A program made the position numbers and the translations under genes. Below the pieces are notes generated by a model. It searched no databases and was not told where the DNA came from. It worked only from the letters and a program-made list of their open reading frames with translations. Shown piece after piece: positions 4,627-7,926 of a stretch of 7,926 nucleotides of DNA; position 1 is the stretch's first letter; each line of letters begins with the position of its first letter. Origin of the DNA: a bacterium (Candidatus Howlettbacteria) CG_4_10_14_0_8_um_filter_40_9 (GTDB taxonomy: Bacteria; Patescibacteriota; CPR2; UBA1875; GCA-2785325); assembly GCA_002785325.1 (NCBI GenBank), contig PFMH01000094.1:1-7926 (forward strand). The letters are read 5' to 3'.

Positions 4627-5283
4627 ATGTTCGTTGGTCATTACGGAGCTAGTTTTGCATTAAAGGGGATTGGAAAAAGAATATCTTTGGGATGGCTTTT
4701 TGTAGCAGTCCAGTTTTTGGACATTGTCTGGGCAATATTCGTTCTTTTGGGGATTGAGAAGCTTAGAATAACGCCAGGATTTCTAGAAGCAAGCAATCTG
4801 GATCTTTACTATATGCCCTTTACTCATAGTCTTTTTGGATCGCTTTTTTGGTCTGTTTTAGTAGGGATTTTGTTTGCTTATTTTTCAGGAATGACTTCAA
4901 AGAAAAAAATTGGGCTATTTATTGCTTTTGCTGTTTTCTCCCATTTTCTTTTTGATATCCCTGTTCATAGTAAGGATCTTTTGGTATTTGGGAATTTAAA
5001 AATTGGCTTGGGTTTTTGGAATAATGCACTTTATACATATCTAATTGAATCCTTTGTTTTGGTCGCTGGACTATCTTGGTATTTAAAATCTACAAACCCA
5101 AAAAGCATTATTGAAAAGTGTGGTCTCTTTGTCTTTGTGGCTATTTTATTGATTGTGAATTATATAAATATATATTTTCCTTCTACGGTTTCTCCAAATA
5201 TTTTTGCGCTGGAAGCTCTTTTTGCCTACTTTGTTTTTGCCGTTTTTGCCTTTATGATTGATAAAGATAAAGAGAGGTTTTAA
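4627..5283 (+). CDS. Multipass membrane protein, DUF457/YdjM-like metal-dependent hydrolase family (probable)
   Basis: The 218-residue protein is very hydrophobic, with about five or six membrane segments (roughly 22-42, 65-87, 94-112, 134-152, 165-184 and 192-211). Polar residues sit at membrane edges in a pattern recalling the DUF457 (LexA-binding, inner-membrane hydrolase) group: His5 in GHYGAS, Asp32 in QFLDIVWA, His67-Ser68 in PFTHSLFGS, and His106, Asp110 and His114 in SHFLFDIPVH. These could bind a metal. The biochemical activity of the family is poorly established and the assignment rests on motif memory. Codon and base use are more AT- and TTT-rich than rlmN, as expected for a membrane protein. 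It starts 57 bases after the DsbA-type gene; no clear promoter or Shine-Dalgarno is seen, so co-transcription is plausible. Confidence 0.65.
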   Translation: MFVGHYGASFALKGIGKRISLGWLFVAVQFLDIVWAIFVLLGIEKLRITPGFLEASNLDLYYMPFTHSLFGSLFWSVLVGILFAYFSGMTSKKKIGLFIAFAVFSHFLFDIPVHSKDLLVFGNLKIGLGFWNNALYTYLIESFVLVAGLSWYLKSTNPKSIIEKCGLFVFVAILLIVNYINIYFPSTVSPNIFALEALFAYFVFAVFAFMIDKDKERF

Positions 5284-5290
5284 AATAAAA

Positions 5291-5307
5291 TGGAGGTACG
5301 ACCTCCA
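5291..5307 (+). promoter_or_regulatory. Short perfect hairpin after the membrane protein gene
   Basis: TGGAGGT-ACG-ACCTCCA is a perfect 7-bp inverted repeat eight bases after the stop at 5283. It is followed by A/T-rich sequence but no T run, so it is at best a weak terminator; it could also be a protein-binding site or a mRNA 3'-end stabiliser. Confidence 0.4.
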
Positions 5308-5325
5308 ATAAATATTATTAAAATT

Positions 5326-5348
5326 ACAAAGGTCTGACCTTTGTCAGA
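5326..5348 (+). promoter_or_regulatory. Two overlapping alternative hairpins before the rhodanese gene
   Basis: ACAAAGGT-CTG-ACCTTTGT (5326-5344, perfect 8 bp) and TCTGAC-CTTT-GTCAGA (5333-5348, perfect 6 bp) share bases and cannot form together. They end six bases before the ATG at 5355. TATTAT at 5313-5318 could act as a -10 placing the transcript start next to the first hairpin, though no -35 supports it. The arrangement could be an RNA switch, a repressor operator, or chance. Confidence 0.4.
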
Positions 5349-5354
5349 AATTAT

Positions 5355-6119
5355 ATGAAAAACACTTTAGTTATTTTAGGATTATCATTTCTGGGCATTA
5401 TCTTATTTTTTGGTTCTCAAAAATCGATTGGAGACATAAAGATTATGCCGTCGGAAGAGTTGAAACAAATTTTGGATAATGATAAGAAAGTGTTTGTTTT
5501 GGATGTTAGGGAAAAAAATGAGTTCGATGAGGAGCATATAGACGGCGCGATACATTTTCCAAAGAGCAAGTTTGATAAATCTGATACTGAGACTCAAAAC
5601 ATTTTAAAAAGCATCAGAAAAAATGATCTCGTAGTTACATATTGCGGTTCCGGACACAGATCTGGCTGGGTTGCCAAAGAGATTCAGAAGAGGGGATATC
5701 GAAATGTTCAAAATCTGGATGGTATATCCTACTGGAAACAAAAATATGAAACGGTCAAAGGTCCGAAAGAGAAAAATATCGAACCGAACCGGATAAAAAC
5801 GGATGAAGCATACTACAACTATCAAAATTTCACAGATATCTTCTGGGCAGATGCCAGAGATAAGGCAGAGTATGACGCAGGGCACATAAAGGGAGCGAAA
5901 AGCATCCCTCTTACTGAGCTGGAGTCGCGTATAAGCGAATTCCCAAAAGATAAAGATATCATTCTCTACTGTAGCGGGACAGCAAATGGGGGTACTTGTT
6001 CGGCCAGCTTGTCAGCGGCAAGGATCCTTATAAATAACGGATTCTCATACGGAAAGGTAAAGGTCTATGAAGAGGGTTTTGATACGTGGAAAGAAAAAGG
6101 TCTTCCGGTAGAGAAATAG
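5355..6119 (+). CDS. Membrane-anchored protein with two rhodanese domains
   Basis: The 254-residue protein has an N-terminal membrane anchor (about 4-20, TLVILGLSFLGIILFFG) and two rhodanese-like domains. Domain 1 (about 32-132) has VLDVREKNEFDEEHIDGAIHFP and a standard active loop CGSGHR starting at Cys97, so it can carry a persulfide. Domain 2 (about 147-250) has WADARDKAEYDAGHIKGAKSIP. Its loop begins at Cys206 as CSGTANGGTCSAS, longer than usual, without the loop arginine and with a second Cys215; this recalls rhodanese variants with a CxC-type or expanded loop. The domains should face outward, in the same compartment as the DsbA-type protein, which suggests sulfane-sulfur or thiol handling. 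No Shine-Dalgarno is evident; the start is fixed by the anchor. Confidence 0.9.
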   Translation: MKNTLVILGLSFLGIILFFGSQKSIGDIKIMPSEELKQILDNDKKVFVLDVREKNEFDEEHIDGAIHFPKSKFDKSDTETQNILKSIRKNDLVVTYCGSGHRSGWVAKEIQKRGYRNVQNLDGISYWKQKYETVKGPKEKNIEPNRIKTDEAYYNYQNFTDIFWADARDKAEYDAGHIKGAKSIPLTELESRISEFPKDKDIILYCSGTANGGTCSASLSAARILINNGFSYGKVKVYEEGFDTWKEKGLPVEK

Positions 6120-6171
6120 AAGCGGGGCCAGTATTGAAGTACCGAGTACTGAGAATTTGAATTGATCTATG

Positions 6172-6202
6172 TAGTTGTCAAGGGTCTCTCCCTTGACAAC
6201 TA
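6172..6202 (+). terminator. Strong hairpin after the rhodanese gene, no T tract
   Basis: A perfect 13-bp stem, TAGTTGTCAAGGG with CCCTTGACAACTA, encloses a 5-nt loop TCTCT. It lies 52 bases past the rhodanese stop and before the next promoter, where a terminator would be expected. Neither strand has the T run of an intrinsic terminator. It may act as a 3'-end stabiliser or a dyad operator for the next gene. A smaller dyad, AGTAC-CGA-GTACT, lies at 6138-6150. Confidence 0.45.
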
Positions 6203-6241
6203 TTACGAGCTGGCATTGCATATGATCCAGACATAGCTTTA

Positions 6242-6250
6242 TGATATAAT
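6242..6250 (+). promoter_or_regulatory. Extended consensus -10 promoter, near-leaderless
   Basis: TG-A-TATAAT is a perfect extended -10 ending nine bases before the ATG at 6260. Transcription would start around 6257-6258, leaving a leader of at most a few bases with no Shine-Dalgarno. No convincing -35 occurs at 16-18 nt. Confidence 0.65.
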
Positions 6251-6259
6251 TGTTTTGTT

Positions 6260-7926
6260 ATGGAAAAAAGCAGTCATGGCCCACAATTTCTAAAAGAAAA
6301 ATATGATCTACATAATGCCCCAGAAGTAGAGCATGCCTCTTCGCGTACGGAAAAACAGACCGGTGAAAAAGTTTCTCAAGATCCTAGGGAGCGCATCCAA
6401 AATTACTTAGATAGGTTTACTGAAATTGTCGAACGCAAAGAACCTGCCAAGCGAGAGCGGGGTATCGAAGCGCTAAAGAAAGTCATGCATGACCAATTTG
6501 TCATTAAGCCGGAAGAGATTCCCGAAGGTTGTTTTGAAGCACAACAGCGTTTGGCTCGCGAACAAGGCCATGGAGATATTGAGATATCCGAGGAAATGCG
6601 AGAGCAGCTAACCGAAGTGATAATTACCGATCAAAAAGGTTCGCTTGACCAATGGATCGATTATCTCTCATCAGAGGATGCAACCTACCCTGACTGGCTG
6701 AAGTATTTTGCTTTTCGCAGCGTCTTAGGACTGGGTGAATACGACAAGGAAAAGAAACAGTTTTCGAAAAGATCAAAGGGTACAGTGAAGCCGTTCCCTG
6801 ATATCAATCGCGAGGCATTAGCCTATGTTCTCGATGCTGTCGAAAAGAAAACAAAAAAGGAAAATGTAAATATTCAGACTCAAACCGAAGAGGAGAAAGA
6901 AGAATTTGAAAAATTACTGCAAGGGGAAAATTTTGCAAAACTCTATGCTTTCGCGATTGATAAGGTTACTCCGGCTTCCGAGTCCGCTCTTACCAACACT
7001 AAAGGTGAATGGGTAAAATACCGTCAAGGACGCGATCACACACCGCTTGTCAATTCTCTTCAAGGTCATGGAACCGGATGGTGCACTGCCGGCGAATCTA
7101 CCGCCCAAGCTCAACTCGCAAATGGCGACTTTTATGTTTACTACTCACTGGACGAAAACGGAAAACCAAATATTCCAAGAGCTGCCATAAGGATGCAGAA
7201 CGACAGTATTGCTGAGGTCAGAGGCATCGCTCACGAGCAGAATCTTGATCCGTATATAGGAGAGGTTGTAGGACAAAAGATGAAAGGATTTCCAGACGGA
7301 CAAGCTTACGAAAAGAAATCAGCCGACATGAAACTTCTCACCGAGATAGAGAACAAAATAAATAAAAAACAAGAGCTCACCAAGGAAGATTTAACATTTC
7401 TTTATGAAATAGACTCAAATATCGAAGGTTTCGGTTACGAGAGAGATCCTCGGATAGAAGAAATCAGAAGTACAAGAATTGCAGAAGAAGACGCCCCGAT
7501 CTTTCTCGAATGCAGTCCTACTGAAATTGCCTGGGGTCAAGAAGAAATAAGCGAAAGCACCAAAGCATATATCGGTCCATTATTTCCTGACATCTTTACA
7601 AAGTTTTCATATCTGGAAAGCATATATACTTCTTTTCCAGAAGGAAAAATCAGCCGGCAAGAGCTAGAAATCGGCGGGAAAAATGTAGAACAGCTTGAGA
7701 GAGAAATGAGGGAAAAAGGGATAAATATCAGTGATTACGCAGAAGATATGCTTAAAAGCCAGGACTTTACAACAACTCAAAACCCCGAAGAGATTGACCT
7801 AGTCCACCTTAAGGTTGGCGACCTTGGTCTTCCTGGAATCCCAACGACCGATCAAATATATGCACGAGCCGAAGAATTAGGATTAGAGCTTTGCCCTGCA
7901 GAAGTGGGCCCACTTTTGAGACTAAA
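6260..7926 (+). CDS. Large CPR-type protein with a PcfJ-like central region, partial at 3' end
   Basis: The frame is open from ATG 6260 to the window edge, 555 codons without a stop. The N-terminal ~70 residues are charged and probably disordered (MEKSSHGPQFLKEKYDLH). Around residues 125-200 lies a W/Y-rich helical region (SLDQWIDYLSSEDATYPDW, FPDINREALAYVL). The centre has HGTGWCTAGESTAQAQLANG (271-290; Trp274, Cys275), then a strand-rich stretch ending AEVRGIAHEQN (Arg321, Gly322, Asn328). This order recalls PcfJ-like domains: a Cys motif, G-x-Y/F-strand, then RG..N. The C-terminal part seen ends RAEELGLELCPAEVGPLLRL, which I recall from CPR hypothetical proteins. There is no signal peptide or membrane segment. 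Function is unknown; PcfJ relatives occur on plasmids, phages and islands. The start is favoured by the extended -10 just upstream and the near-leaderless arrangement. Confidence 0.85.
   Translation, partial: MEKSSHGPQFLKEKYDLHNAPEVEHASSRTEKQTGEKVSQDPRERIQNYLDRFTEIVERKEPAKRERGIEALKKVMHDQFVIKPEEIPEGCFEAQQRLAREQGHGDIEISEEMREQLTEVIITDQKGSLDQWIDYLSSEDATYPDWLKYFAFRSVLGLGEYDKEKKQFSKRSKGTVKPFPDINREALAYVLDAVEKKTKKENVNIQTQTEEEKEEFEKLLQGENFAKLYAFAIDKVTPASESALTNTKGEWVKYRQGRDHTPLVNSLQGHGTGWCTAGESTAQAQLANGDFYVYYSLDENGKPNIPRAAIRMQNDSIAEVRGIAHEQNLDPYIGEVVGQKMKGFPDGQAYEKKSADMKLLTEIENKINKKQELTKEDLTFLYEIDSNIEGFGYERDPRIEEIRSTRIAEEDAPIFLECSPTEIAWGQEEISESTKAYIGPLFPDIFTKFSYLESIYTSFPEGKISRQELEIGGKNVEQLEREMREKGINISDYAEDMLKSQDFTTTQNPEEIDLVHLKVGDLGLPGIPTTDQIYARAEELGLELCPAEVGPLLRL

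Noticed and set aside
5604..5885. 93-codon minus-strand frame
   Set aside because: It is antisense to the double-rhodanese gene and its composition is Ile/Phe/Cys-rich as expected from reverse-complemented coding sequence.
7009..7215. Short frames on both strands around 6914-7215
   Set aside because: They fall inside the long open frame that starts at 6260, whose motifs (GWCTAGES, EVRGIAHEQN) are in the main frame.

Overview
The window looks like a piece of a Patescibacteria (Candidate Phyla Radiation, Parcubacteria-like) chromosome. This is inferred from compact, moderately AT-rich DNA, short versions of known enzymes, many genes of unknown function, and one large protein whose sequence pattern I recall from CPR hypothetical proteins (from memory, not searched). 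TGA is used as a stop (end of the gene at 1401-1928), which argues against the CPR lineages that recoded UGA.

Left part (1-1928, plus strand): the end of an unidentified gene, apparently broken by a frameshift; rlmN, the radical-SAM methyltransferase of 23S rRNA and tRNA, two bases after the likely real end of that gene; then a small acidic protein of unknown function with its own promoter and a good Shine-Dalgarno. Middle (1929-3936): a short GH15 glucoamylase-type gene lies between non-coding stretches full of tRNA-derived sequence. A complete tRNA-Glu(UUC) with encoded CCA, promoter and terminator is on the minus strand. Downstream of it, and again on the far side of the GH15 gene, are three minus-strand elements (A, B, C) that reuse the tRNA-Glu 3' end. 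In all three, exactly the two T-loop residues that normally dock onto the D loop are changed.

Right part (3937-6119, plus strand): a membrane-anchored DsbA-type thiol oxidoreductase, a multipass membrane protein resembling the DUF457/YdjM metal-dependent hydrolases, and a membrane-anchored double-rhodanese protein. Together they suggest thiol and sulfur chemistry outside the membrane. Two overlapping, mutually exclusive hairpins precede the rhodanese gene. The window ends inside a large open frame (6260 to the edge, 555 codons seen) with a central region resembling PcfJ-like domains. Three of the protein genes (2276, 3937, 6260) have a -10 hexamer 6-9 bases before the ATG and no Shine-Dalgarno, so they are probably leaderless.

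The most unusual content is the tRNA-Glu-derived repeat family, which can be drawn as a tRNA-like structure lacking a D arm, arranged as a tRNA-terminator-element-terminator-element series.
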